Source: Roseovarius mucosus
GTDB taxonomy: Bacteria > Pseudomonadota > Alphaproteobacteria > Rhodobacterales > Rhodobacteraceae
DNA length: 64,000 nt
NCBI RefSeq assembly: GCF_002080415.1
Contig: NZ_CP020474.1
Span: forward strand, 682,001 to 746,000
Direction: 5' to 3'
The translations under genes were made by a program, and so were the position numbers. Shown here piece by piece: positions 1 through 8,409 of the stretch. The notes below the pieces were generated by a model, which was not told the DNA's origin, did no database searches, and worked only from the letters and a program-made list of their open reading frames with translations. Every line of letters starts with the position of its first letter. The first letter of the stretch is position 1.

Positions 1-1033
1 CGCCAAGGCGAAAATAGCACAGCCCATTGTCCTTACGCCGCTCGAAATGCGAGACATGCGCCGGATTGACCAGATAGCTACGATGCACCTTAAGGAACGG
101 ACCGGGGCTCAACCGCCGCTCGGCCTCGGTGATTGACCACGTGCAAAAATGCTTGTTGGCCCCGGTATAGAGCAGCGTGTAATGCCCCTCGGCCCGCAAA
201 AACGCCACATCACGCGCGTCGATGAAATGGGTCTGCCCGTGGTGCTCATAGGGAATGCGCTGCAAGACTTGGACGGGTTTGACCTCTGCCTCAACAGGCA
301 AAGCTCCCTCCGCTTTGGCCCCCTGCGCCAGAAACGTGACCCCCGTCAGCAAGAACGCCCCGCACAGAACAAACGAACTGACCAGCACCCCCAGCGCCAA
401 AACCTCATTGCCCATCAACGGGCCGATCTCCTGCGCCGTTGGCACTGCCACAAACCGTGTGCCGAACACCGCCGCGAAATGCACAAGGAACACGGCAAAG
501 CCAAACGCCAATGTGCCCAGCAGAATATTGCGCGGCCGCCGCTGACCATAGGCCACCCAAATCGCCGCCACGCTCAGCCCACAGGCGGCCAGCACCGCAA
601 ACACCACCCCCGGCAGCGTATAAACCGCCCGGCAAAGCTGTAGCCCAGACATGCCCAGATAATGCATCGCCACAATGCCAAGACCGATGACACAGCCCGC
701 CGCCGTCAGGCTTGCGCGCGTGCGCGGGTAGAAATGCAAGAGCAGCAGCGCCGCCCCTACCATCAGGATTGCAATCAGCGCCGATCCCAGCGTGATCATC
801 GCATCGTAGTAAATCGGGATCGGCAGTTGCAGCCCCAGCATCGCCACGAAATGCATCGACCAGATGCCACCACCCAACGCAATCGCCGCCAAGGTCACGG
901 AAAGTTTACGCATCGCTACGGGTTGCGCCGCAATGCCACGGGTCAGCGAAAACCCGGTAAAGGCTGCCACAAGCGACACGCTCAGTGACGCAACGACCAA
1001 CCAGAGATTATGCGAATACTCCAGAAATTCCAT
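1..1033 (-). CDS. MHYT-LytTR membrane-bound transcriptional regulator (3' end beyond window)
   Basis: Translated from the ATG at 1033 the frame stays open to the window edge (at least 344 residues), so the C-terminus is missing. The N-terminal half is a series of hydrophobic helices carrying MHF(V)AM and MHYLGM motifs, the signature of the MHYT integral-membrane sensor domain, which is proposed to bind a metal or diatomic gas. After a linker comes a LytTR DNA-binding domain, seen in FIDARDVAFLRAEGHYT and FLKVHRSYLVNPAHV. MHYT plus LytTR is the architecture of CoxC and CoxH from carbon monoxide dehydrogenase loci. Transcription runs out of the window, so any target operon would lie to the left. 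The architecture is certain; a link to CO oxidation is only inferred. Confidence 0.88.
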   Translation of the reverse strand, partial: MEFLEYSHNLWLVVASLSVSLVAAFTGFSLTRGIAAQPVAMRKLSVTLAAIALGGGIWSMHFVAMLGLQLPIPIYYDAMITLGSALIAILMVGAALLLLHFYPRTRASLTAAGCVIGLGIVAMHYLGMSGLQLCRAVYTLPGVVFAVLAACGLSVAAIWVAYGQRRPRNILLGTLAFGFAVFLVHFAAVFGTRFVAVPTAQEIGPLMGNEVLALGVLVSSFVLCGAFLLTGVTFLAQGAKAEGALPVEAEVKPVQVLQRIPYEHHGQTHFIDARDVAFLRAEGHYTLLYTGANKHFCTWSITEAERRLSPGPFLKVHRSYLVNPAHVSHFERRKDNGLCYFRLG

Positions 1034-1146
1034 GTCGACCCAACGGCTTGAGCATACCGCAAGAGCACCGGCAACCGCCGCCGCGCTCTTCCTCCCTTTT
1101 GCTCGGATCGTATGTCGCGGCCGCTCTCCTTACAAGGCTCTTGACC

Positions 1147-3126
1147 TCACAGGCTAAGAGCCAGTTTGCGCCCATCGTGAAACGCCTGCGCCGCCAGTCG
1201 TGGGGCATGGGCATCGCCAATCAGCGCCGCCGAAATGCCCAGATCAGCCAATCCGTGACGCAGGCTCACATCCGCCCGATTGGTTGTCGCCAACACCAGA
1301 CTATCCGCCGCCACATGAGACCGCGCGCCGGTCAAAAGGTCCACCACCTCGGCCCCGCCGTTCTGCCAGCCAGTGATGGCGCTCTCGGTCACAAACCGCA
1401 CGCCCAGCGCCGCCAGACGCCGCCTGAGCGGCACATCGGCGGCAGACCGCTCCAATTCGCGCCCGACAATAGCCTGTGGCGTCACGATCACCACCTGATG
1501 CCCCGCCTCGGCCAGATGCCAGGCGGTGCCACCCCCCCGCCAATTGCCGCCCTCATCCAGCACGATCACCCGGGGCCCCAGCCGCGCCGCGCGCCCCATC
1601 ACATCCTCGACCGGCCAGACATTGCCATCCAGCCCCGGCAGCGCCGACAGATGCGGTATCGCCTTTTGAAACCCGGTGCCCGCAGGCAAAGACCCGGTGG
1701 CGAGGATCACCTGATCCGCCCCCATCGCAGCAATCTCGCCTGCGTCCAGATAGCTGTTAAAGTGCATCTCGACGCCCAAGCGCTCCAACTGCCGCGCATA
1801 CCAGCCCAGCAGGTCCAAGATCTGCGCCCGCCTTGGCTGCAGCCCCGCCAACCGGAACTGCCCGCCCAACTCCGGCCCGGCCTCATGCAGACACACCCGG
1901 TGCCCACGCTCTGCCGCCACCCGCGCGGCCTCCAGCCCCGCAGGCCCAGCGCCCACAACCAGCACAGTACGGACCTGCTCCGCCGGGCGGAACCGATCAC
2001 CGCCCCATTGATGCTCCCATCCCACCGACGGGTTGATCAGGCAGGAAATCCAGTAATCGCGGCTGCGCCGCCCCCAGCATTGCTGATTGCACGAAATGCA
2101 GCCCCGCACATCTTCGGGGCGCCCCGCTTCGGCCTTGGCCACCAGATGTGGATCGGCAATCTGCCCGCGCACGATCGAGACCATGTCGGCCTCGCCTGCG
2201 CCCAGCACCGTATTGGCATTCTCGGGCGTGCGAATATGGCTTTCCGCCGTCACCAAGGCATGTCGCACCACGCCCTTTAGCCGCGCCGCCAGATCAACCC
2301 CCAGCTTTTCAGGATATAGAAATGTCGGCATCAAGGGATGATAATCCAGATAGCTGCCTGACCCGCAGGTCACATAATCCATCAACCCTTCGGCATCATG
2401 CAACGCCACAACCTCCGCCATGGCCTCATGCCCCAGCGTCGCCTCGACGGTCGAACCATCACTCACCGACAGTCCGACAATAAACCCCGGCCCACAGGCC
2501 GCCCGCACCCTGCGCAGGATTTCGCGCGAAAACCGCGTGCGGTTCTCAAGGCTGCCGCCCCACTCATCGTCCCGCGTGTTCGACATCGGCGTCCAGAACT
2601 GATCCAGCAGACAATGATAAGCGGCCCAGACCTCGACCCCGTCAAACCCGGCTTTCTGACAGCGCAGCGCCGCCGCAACAAAGCTCTCGATGATCTCCTC
2701 GATTTCCGCGCCGCTCATCTCGTGACTGCCGTCACTGTCATGCCAGCTTGGCCCGCCCGAGGGCGACCATGCCGCGTGCCAGCTATTGTCCTGATCGCCA
2801 TGCGCGCCCACGTGATAAAGCTGCTGCACCACCACTGCGCCATGCCGTTTGACGGCCCGCGTCAGCTTGGCAAAGGCCGGGATCACCTCATCCGAGGAAT
2901 GCCGGAAATTGCCCCGCGTCAACACGGCGGTGCGATGCACCGGCATCGGCTCAACGACAATCATCGCAGCCCCGCCAATGGCCCGCTCTTCGTAATAGGC
3001 AATATGCCGCGCGCCCGGCAGACCGTCCTCGGCCATATTCGTCGTATGCGCCCCAAACACCACCCGATTACGCAGGACATGCCCCGCCAGCACAGCAGGG
3101 CGAAACACATGCGAAAACGCACTCAT
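1147..3126 (-). CDS. Old Yellow Enzyme/2,4-dienoyl-CoA reductase-type FMN/4Fe-4S/FAD oxidoreductase
   Basis: The 659-residue protein has an N-terminal FMN TIM barrel (about 1-340), then Cys343, Cys346, Cys350 and Cys362. These have the C-x2-C-x3-C-x11-C spacing of the dienoyl-CoA reductase 4Fe-4S cluster. A FAD/NAD(P)-binding Rossmann region starts at GAGPAGLEA (about 392). This matches the trimethylamine dehydrogenase/dienoyl-CoA reductase family, whose members demethylate N-methyl amines or reduce enoyl groups. Its ATG overlaps the stop of the upstream reductase (ATGA), so it is the last gene of a four-gene operon starting with mttB. The context suggests amine or betaine catabolism. The substrate cannot be read from sequence. 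Confidence 0.87.
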   Translation of the reverse strand: MSAFSHVFRPAVLAGHVLRNRVVFGAHTTNMAEDGLPGARHIAYYEERAIGGAAMIVVEPMPVHRTAVLTRGNFRHSSDEVIPAFAKLTRAVKRHGAVVVQQLYHVGAHGDQDNSWHAAWSPSGGPSWHDSDGSHEMSGAEIEEIIESFVAAALRCQKAGFDGVEVWAAYHCLLDQFWTPMSNTRDDEWGGSLENRTRFSREILRRVRAACGPGFIVGLSVSDGSTVEATLGHEAMAEVVALHDAEGLMDYVTCGSGSYLDYHPLMPTFLYPEKLGVDLAARLKGVVRHALVTAESHIRTPENANTVLGAGEADMVSIVRGQIADPHLVAKAEAGRPEDVRGCISCNQQCWGRRSRDYWISCLINPSVGWEHQWGGDRFRPAEQVRTVLVVGAGPAGLEAARVAAERGHRVCLHEAGPELGGQFRLAGLQPRRAQILDLLGWYARQLERLGVEMHFNSYLDAGEIAAMGADQVILATGSLPAGTGFQKAIPHLSALPGLDGNVWPVEDVMGRAARLGPRVIVLDEGGNWRGGGTAWHLAEAGHQVVIVTPQAIVGRELERSAADVPLRRRLAALGVRFVTESAITGWQNGGAEVVDLLTGARSHVAADSLVLATTNRADVSLRHGLADLGISAALIGDAHAPRLAAQAFHDGRKLALSL

Positions 3127-3833
3127 CCCTTGTCCGCCAAACGGTCCAGACCCTCGCTCAACACCGCGCGCATCCCCGCACTCTCCATATGCTGCCTGAG
3201 GCGCTGATTATATCCGCCCTTCGTGTTGAGCGCGTCCAGCATTGGCTGACACGCCCCGCTCATCAGGCTGCTTCCCACCAGATGCCGCAAAAACGCCTCG
3301 CCCCCGCCAAGCCACTCCGCCGCACCGCTGACCATCTGCACCGCGGGCGACAATACCGCTTGCGCACATAGATACGCCTCCAACTCCGCCCGGTCCCGCA
3401 AGCTGTAAACCGTGTTGGCAGGCGCAAAAAGCGCCTCGATCACCGCAACCTTACCCAGCGCCAGAATGGGTGATCCACCCTGCGCAATCCCCGGATAGGG
3501 CAGCATCACCGCCTCGGCCCGCGCCGGGGCCACCAACGCCGCCACCTCTTCCAGCGGCATCCCCGCCATAAAGGACACCACCCGCTGATCTGCCCGAAAC
3601 CGCAGCGTTCCCAAAACCTCTGCCGCAATCTCCGCCATAAGCCCAAGAAACACGACCTCGCTCGCGTCCACTACAGGCTGATTGGACGCGACGGTCACAT
3701 TGGTAAAATCCCCCGCCAGCCGCGCCGCTCGCCCAGCATTGCGCTCTGATACCGCGATCTCATGCCCCTCAGGGGCCAGCGCCCGCACCACCGCCTCGGA
3801 AATGGTGCCGGTGCCCAGAAACCCCAGCCGCAC
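3123..3833 (-). CDS. pyrroline-5-carboxylate reductase-like (ProC family) NAD(P)-binding protein
   Basis: The 236-residue protein opens with a Rossmann motif (MRLGFLGTGTISEAV) and has the ProC-type layout of a dinucleotide domain followed by a helical C-terminal domain. It includes a phase like MLPYPGIAQG where canonical ProC has MPNTPA. It is shorter than typical ProC (about 270 residues) and divergent, so true P5C reductase activity is not assured. The start is GTG at 3833, one base after the stop of the DgcA-like gene, and its stop overlaps the next gene's ATG. A proline-linked reductase between two N-demethylase-type flavoproteins hints at a cyclic amino-acid betaine as the operon's substrate, which is inference. 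Confidence 0.75.
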   Translation of the reverse strand: MRLGFLGTGTISEAVVRALAPEGHEIAVSERNAGRAARLAGDFTNVTVASNQPVVDASEVVFLGLMAEIAAEVLGTLRFRADQRVVSFMAGMPLEEVAALVAPARAEAVMLPYPGIAQGGSPILALGKVAVIEALFAPANTVYSLRDRAELEAYLCAQAVLSPAVQMVSGAAEWLGGGEAFLRHLVGSSLMSGACQPMLDALNTKGGYNQRLRQHMESAGMRAVLSEGLDRLADKG

Positions 3834-3834
3834 G

Positions 3835-5880
3835 TCAGATATCCTTCATCAGCCGCAGCGCATCATAAATCGCTGCATGGGTATTGCGCGACGACACCGC
3901 ATCGCCAATCCGAAACAACTGGAACGCGCCCTCGGGATTGCTGTCAACCGCCTGCGCATCTCCGGCAATCAGCGCATCCTGATCCACCTCACCCAGATTG
4001 CGCGACAGGGGCTTCAGTTCGAAGTAAAGATCATCCAGCGGCAGCGTACCATAATTCACCACCACCTGATCATAGGTCTTCTCAGAGGTGAACTTACTAT
4101 AATCCGTGCCGATCTTTGCCTTCAGCCGGTTGCCGTCCCGCGTCACATCCAAAAGCCGCCGCGTCACGGTAAAGGCTACATCCTTGTCCTGCAGGCTGCG
4201 CATGTACGGCACCAGATTCATCGCCATGATATCGGGCGCAAAGACCCGGTCCGGTGTCATCACCTCAACGCTCGCCCCGGCATTGGCCGCAACCTCTGCC
4301 GCCATCAACCCCGGATGATCGCCACTCTCGTCATAGATAAGGACAGTCTGCCCCGGCTTCACATCGCCCGAAATCAAATCCCAGGCCGTGACAACCAACT
4401 CTTGCTCTTTGCCACTTTCAAAAAGCTCGCGATTGGGCAGGCCCCCTGTCGCCACAATCACCACATCGGGGTTAAGGGCGGTCACATCCTCGGCCTCGGC
4501 GACTGTGTTGAAGTGAAAGACCACATCGCGCGCCGCGCATTGCGCCATACGCCAGTCGATGATGCTGATCATCTCGCGCCGACGAGGATTAAGCGCGGTC
4601 AGCCGGATTTGCCCCCCCGGATCGGGCTGCGCCTCGAACACGGTCACATCATGGCCGCGCTCTGCAGCCACGCGCGCCGCCTCCAGCCCCGCAGGCCCCG
4701 CGCCGACAATCACAACCTTTTTGCGTGTCTCAGCCGGGCTAATCTCATGCGGCATGGTCAATTCACGGCCCGTGGCGGCGTTGTGAATGCACAGCGCCTC
4801 ACCTGCGGCATAAATCCGGTCCAGACAGAAGGTCGCGCCGACACAGGGCCGAATATCCGCTTCGCGCCCCTCGATGATTTTGCGCACGATATGCGGGTCC
4901 GCCATATGCGCCCGCGTCATGCCAACCATATCCAAAAGCCCCGCTTGGATCGCGTGCCGCGCAGTTGCCACATCGGGGATCTTGGCGGCGTGGAACGTGG
5001 GCATGCCTGTCGCCGCCCTGACCGCCCCCGCGAAATCCAAATGCGGCGCAGATCGCATCCCCTGCACCGGGATCACATCGGTCATCGCCGGATCGGTATG
5101 AATACGCCCCCGGATCACATTAAGGAAATCGATCATGCCGGTGGCCGCCAGCCGCTTGGAAATCTCCAACCCCTCCTCGGGCGTGATCCCCCCCGCCTCG
5201 GCCTCATCCGCCGTATAGCGTAGACCTACGATGAACTCAGTGCCCACCCGCTTGCGAATGGCCGCCAGCACATCCAAAAGCAGCTTCATCCGGGTCTCAA
5301 GGCTCTGCCCACCATAGGGCCCGTCCAGATCATTGGTCAGCGGCGACCAGAACTGATCAAGAAGATGGCCATACACCTGCAACTCGATCCCATCCATGCC
5401 CCCCTCTTTCATCCGCTCCGTGGCATCGACGAAATCCGTAATGATGCGCGCAATATCCCAATCCTCCGCCAGCTTGGGAAAGGCCCGGTGCGCGGGTTCG
5501 CGATGCTTGGTCGAGGACACAGACGGCAACCAATCCCCTTTGGACCAGCCCGTGCGCCGCCCCAGATGCGTAAGCTGGATCATGACCGCACAGCCATGCT
5601 CGTGACAGGCATCGGTCAACTGCCGGATATAGGGCACCACCTCGTCCTTATAGGCGAGGACATTGTTGAATACCGGCGGGCTGTCCTTGGACACAGCCGC
5701 CGACCCTGCGGTCATCGCCAGCGCCACGCCCGCCTTTGCACGCTCGGCGTGATAGGCGGTATAGCGCGCCTTGGGCATGCCCTCTTCGGGATAGGCCGGT
5801 TCATGGCTCGTGGTCATGATCCGGTTCTTCAGCGTCAGATGCTTGAGTTGATAGGGTTGCAGCAGCGGGTCACGCGACAT
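3835..5880 (-). CDS. DgcA / N-methylproline demethylase-type FMN-FAD flavoprotein
   Basis: The 681-residue protein resembles dimethylglycine demethylase DgcA and N-methylproline demethylases of the trimethylamine dehydrogenase family. It has an FMN TIM barrel (about 1-340), an iron-sulfur region with Cys346, Cys352 and Cys364, a Rossmann FAD site GAGPAGLEA (about 393-401), and a C-terminus ending HAAIYDALRLMKDI that is characteristic of the DgcA group. The position corresponding to the second cluster cysteine is Ala349. The reaction expected is oxidative removal of an N-methyl group as formaldehyde. It lies 25 bp downstream of mttB and one base upstream of the ProC-like gene, so it is co-transcribed. 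Dimethylglycine and N-methylproline are both plausible substrates. Confidence 0.88.
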   Translation of the reverse strand: MSRDPLLQPYQLKHLTLKNRIMTTSHEPAYPEEGMPKARYTAYHAERAKAGVALAMTAGSAAVSKDSPPVFNNVLAYKDEVVPYIRQLTDACHEHGCAVMIQLTHLGRRTGWSKGDWLPSVSSTKHREPAHRAFPKLAEDWDIARIITDFVDATERMKEGGMDGIELQVYGHLLDQFWSPLTNDLDGPYGGQSLETRMKLLLDVLAAIRKRVGTEFIVGLRYTADEAEAGGITPEEGLEISKRLAATGMIDFLNVIRGRIHTDPAMTDVIPVQGMRSAPHLDFAGAVRAATGMPTFHAAKIPDVATARHAIQAGLLDMVGMTRAHMADPHIVRKIIEGREADIRPCVGATFCLDRIYAAGEALCIHNAATGRELTMPHEISPAETRKKVVIVGAGPAGLEAARVAAERGHDVTVFEAQPDPGGQIRLTALNPRRREMISIIDWRMAQCAARDVVFHFNTVAEAEDVTALNPDVVIVATGGLPNRELFESGKEQELVVTAWDLISGDVKPGQTVLIYDESGDHPGLMAAEVAANAGASVEVMTPDRVFAPDIMAMNLVPYMRSLQDKDVAFTVTRRLLDVTRDGNRLKAKIGTDYSKFTSEKTYDQVVVNYGTLPLDDLYFELKPLSRNLGEVDQDALIAGDAQAVDSNPEGAFQLFRIGDAVSSRNTHAAIYDALRLMKDI

Positions 5881-5905
5881 GGGCGTTGCCTTTCGTCAAT
5901 TCGTT

Positions 5906-7510
5906 TCAATACCAGGCGTCGGCCATCTCGGATTTGCGCTGCGCGATGAAATCGCAGAGCGCCCCCTCAATGCCCGCGTCTAGCGGTGGCGCCTCATACG
6001 TCGCCAACACCGCTTTCCATGCGCCATTGGCGCGCGTCATCGCATCGACGCCCCCCGCCTCCGACCATGTCTCATAGGTGGTGTTGTCGTCCAGCCCGCT
6101 ATCCCAATAGGCGGTCTCGTAATGGCGCAGGGTATGGGCACAGCCAAACATATGCTCTCCCGGCCCCTTCTCGGCCAAGGCCTCGAAGGCCAGCGTATCC
6201 TCGTTGACCTCCAACCCCTTAAGCCACGCATGCAGCGCGCCGCACATATCCATATCCAACATCAGCTTTTCATAGGACATCGACAGCAACCCATCGAGGA
6301 ACCCTGCCGAATGCAGGATGAAATTGGCCCCGCCATTCACTGCCGACATCATCGACATCATCGCCTGCGTCATCGCCTGCCCATCCGGCAGCTTTGAGGT
6401 GCTGAAATTGCCCGCACAACGCAACGGCATCTTCAGCCGCCGCGCGATCTGCCCCATCACCAGCGATCCCAACGCAGGCTCGGGCGTGCCGAACGTGGGT
6501 GATCCGGTGCGCAGCGACATCGACGACAGGAAACTGCCCAGAATTGCCGGTGCCCCGGGCCGCACCAATTGCGTCAGCGCACATCCCACCATGCTTTCGG
6601 CCAGACATTGCGCAATCGCCCCCGGCATAGTCAGCGGCGATACAGCGCCCCCCAACAGAAACGGCAGATGGATGGAGCCCTGACCGGCAGCCGCATAGGC
6701 GCGAATACCCCGCGTGCTCACCCCATCCCAGACCAAGGGCGAGGTCGAATTGAAATTGCCCATGATCACGCAATGGCTGTCGACATACTCCGCCCCAAAC
6801 AGAATGCGGCACATCTCGATACTATCCTCAGCCCGCTCCGGCGCGGTGATCGAGCCCAGAAAGGCCCGGTCCGAATAGCGCATATGCGCGTAAACCATAT
6901 CCAGATGCCGCTTGTTCACCGGAATATCCGTCGGCTCACAGATCGTGCCGCCCGAATGATGCAGCCAAGGCGAGGATTGCGCCAGCTTGATCAGGTTCTG
7001 GAAATCCTCAATCGTGCCATAGCGCCGCCCCTTGTCCAGATCCATCACGAAGGGCGACCCATAGGCGGGTGCAAACACCATCGACTTGCCGCCGATCCGC
7101 ACCGATTTGGCCGGATTGCGCGCATGCTGTGTGAATTCCGCCGGAGCAGTGGCCAAAAGACCCCGGATCAACCCCGGCTCAAACGTGACATTCCACGCCT
7201 CTGGCCCCACCTCGCGCGCCTTGCCCCCGGCTTGCTGAAACAGTCGCACTGTCTCGGGGTCTTCGCGAAACTCGATCCCGATTTCGGCCAGAATTCGATC
7301 TGCGGTGGCGATGATCGCCTCTAACGATTCCTCTGAGGCGATGTCATGGGTGGGAATACCCCGCGTGATATAGGGAACATGCAGCGGATTCACCCCGGCC
7401 CCCGCCCCGGTGCCCCGGCGCACCTGCATGGCGGCGCGCCCGCCGCGCGCCCGACGCGCAGGTGGAACAGGCGTATCACAGGAAATTTCAGTAGGTATCG
7501 CGTGCGGCAT
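5906..7510 (-). CDS. MttB/MtgB-family (non-pyrrolysine) methylamine/betaine methyltransferase
   Basis: The 534-residue protein belongs to the trimethylamine methyltransferase (MttB) superfamily. It has an Arg/Gly-rich N-terminus (RARGGRAAM), the barrel region starting near ITRGIPTHDI, and the C-terminal FIAQRKSEMADAW motif. There is no in-frame amber codon, so it is the pyrrolysine-free type. Characterised members (MtgB, MtpB) move a methyl from glycine betaine or proline betaine to a corrinoid protein. It is the first gene of a minus-strand operon, with a promoter-operator about 50-80 bp upstream and a divergent TetR gene. No corrinoid protein or activase is in the window. The start at 7510 is preceded by AGGATCAGG. 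Family is certain, substrate unknown. Confidence 0.9.
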   Translation of the reverse strand: MPHAIPTEISCDTPVPPARRARGGRAAMQVRRGTGAGAGVNPLHVPYITRGIPTHDIASEESLEAIIATADRILAEIGIEFREDPETVRLFQQAGGKAREVGPEAWNVTFEPGLIRGLLATAPAEFTQHARNPAKSVRIGGKSMVFAPAYGSPFVMDLDKGRRYGTIEDFQNLIKLAQSSPWLHHSGGTICEPTDIPVNKRHLDMVYAHMRYSDRAFLGSITAPERAEDSIEMCRILFGAEYVDSHCVIMGNFNSTSPLVWDGVSTRGIRAYAAAGQGSIHLPFLLGGAVSPLTMPGAIAQCLAESMVGCALTQLVRPGAPAILGSFLSSMSLRTGSPTFGTPEPALGSLVMGQIARRLKMPLRCAGNFSTSKLPDGQAMTQAMMSMMSAVNGGANFILHSAGFLDGLLSMSYEKLMLDMDMCGALHAWLKGLEVNEDTLAFEALAEKGPGEHMFGCAHTLRHYETAYWDSGLDDNTTYETWSEAGGVDAMTRANGAWKAVLATYEAPPLDAGIEGALCDFIAQRKSEMADAWY

Positions 7511-7559
7511 GTGCCTGATCCTGGGCTGGCCGGAACTACGCCGGCGGTGGCATCAAAAC

Positions 7560-7588
7560 TTTATCGACACTACTGTCGAGAAAATCAA
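7560..7588 (-). promoter_or_regulatory. mttB operon promoter with embedded palindromic operator
   Basis: On the minus strand TTGATT (7588-7583) is followed after 17 bp by GATAAA (7565-7560), a sigma-70-like pair placing transcription start near 7553. Between and touching these boxes lies the perfect inverted repeat TCGACA-N4-TGTCGA (7564-7579). A repressor bound here would block RNA polymerase. The divergent TetR gene starts 52 bp to the right, so it is the obvious candidate binder. Read by eye; no binding evidence. Confidence 0.55.
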
Positions 7589-7640
7589 CTAACCTGTCAA
7601 GATATTTGCCAGCCCCCGAAAAAGCGTCTAGTCTTGGGCA

Positions 7641-8288
7641 ATGAACCGCACCCAAACCAACCACCGCGCCAAACCCGCCCCCGATCCCGCCACCCGCGGG
7701 TCCGAGGATCTGTGGCTGGGTGCCGCCTATGAGGTGCTCGTCACCGCCGGGGTGGATGCGGTCAAGGTGATGCCTCTGGCGCACATGCTCGGCCTGTCAC
7801 GCACCAGTTTTTATTGGCACTTCAAGGATCGAGAGGCGCTGCTTTCCGCCCTTCTCGACCGCTGGGAGGCGCAGAACACCGGCAATCTTGTCGCCCGCAC
7901 CGAAGCCTATGCAGACTCGATCAACGAGGCGCTCTACAATCTCTTCGACTGCTGGCTTACCCGCGAGCTGTTTGATTCCCGCCTTGATTTCGCGATCCGC
8001 AACTGGGCGCTTGGGGATCCGGTGGTCAAGGCCAAGCTGCAACGCACCGATGAAACCCGCATCACCGCCATCCGTGCCATGTTCGCGCGATTCGGCTACG
8101 CCCCCGATCACGCCGACACCCGCGCCCATACCGTCTATTACACCCAGATCGGCTATATCTCGATGATGGTGGCCGAACCCCGCGATATCCGCATCGCCCG
8201 CATGCCCGCCTATGTCGAGAATTTCTCGGGCCACGCCCCGGCCCCCGCCGAAACCGCCCGCTTCATGGCCCGCCATACCTCAGCCTGA
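7641..8288 (+). CDS. TetR/AcrR-family transcriptional regulator
   Basis: The 215-residue protein has a TetR N-terminal helix-turn-helix at about residues 25-70 (helix ending in LGLSRTSFYWHFKDREALL, a hallmark TetR recognition segment). An all-helical ligand-binding domain follows. It is divergent from the mttB operon with 130 bp between starts. A TCGACA-N4-TGTCGA palindrome in that gap is the likely operator, suggesting control of the demethylation operon and perhaps of itself. The ligand is unknown but would logically be the amine substrate or an intermediate. The domain is certain; the regulatory target is inferred. Confidence 0.9.
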   Translation: MNRTQTNHRAKPAPDPATRGSEDLWLGAAYEVLVTAGVDAVKVMPLAHMLGLSRTSFYWHFKDREALLSALLDRWEAQNTGNLVARTEAYADSINEALYNLFDCWLTRELFDSRLDFAIRNWALGDPVVKAKLQRTDETRITAIRAMFARFGYAPDHADTRAHTVYYTQIGYISMMVAEPRDIRIARMPAYVENFSGHAPAPAETARFMARHTSA

Positions 8289-8409
8289 TCCAATCCGCTG
8301 CCATCTGGACCTTTTGCCAAAGCTGTGGAAAGGATTGAGCACCGCCTTCTGGGGGACCAAGGGCAATCCGGGACGGACCAAACCGCCCGACATCAGGGAG
8401 AGATGACAC

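Noticed and set aside
985..2280. 431-codon plus-strand frame opposite the OYE gene
   Set aside because: Antisense artefact; the minus-strand gene has clear FMN, Fe-S and FAD motifs.
3682..5223. 513-codon plus-strand frame opposite the DgcA-like gene
   Set aside because: Shadow of the real flavoprotein gene, rich in His and Arg.
5906..7510. Pyrrolysine-type MttB
   Set aside because: No in-frame TAG; the reading frame is complete, so the gene belongs to the non-pyrrolysine group.
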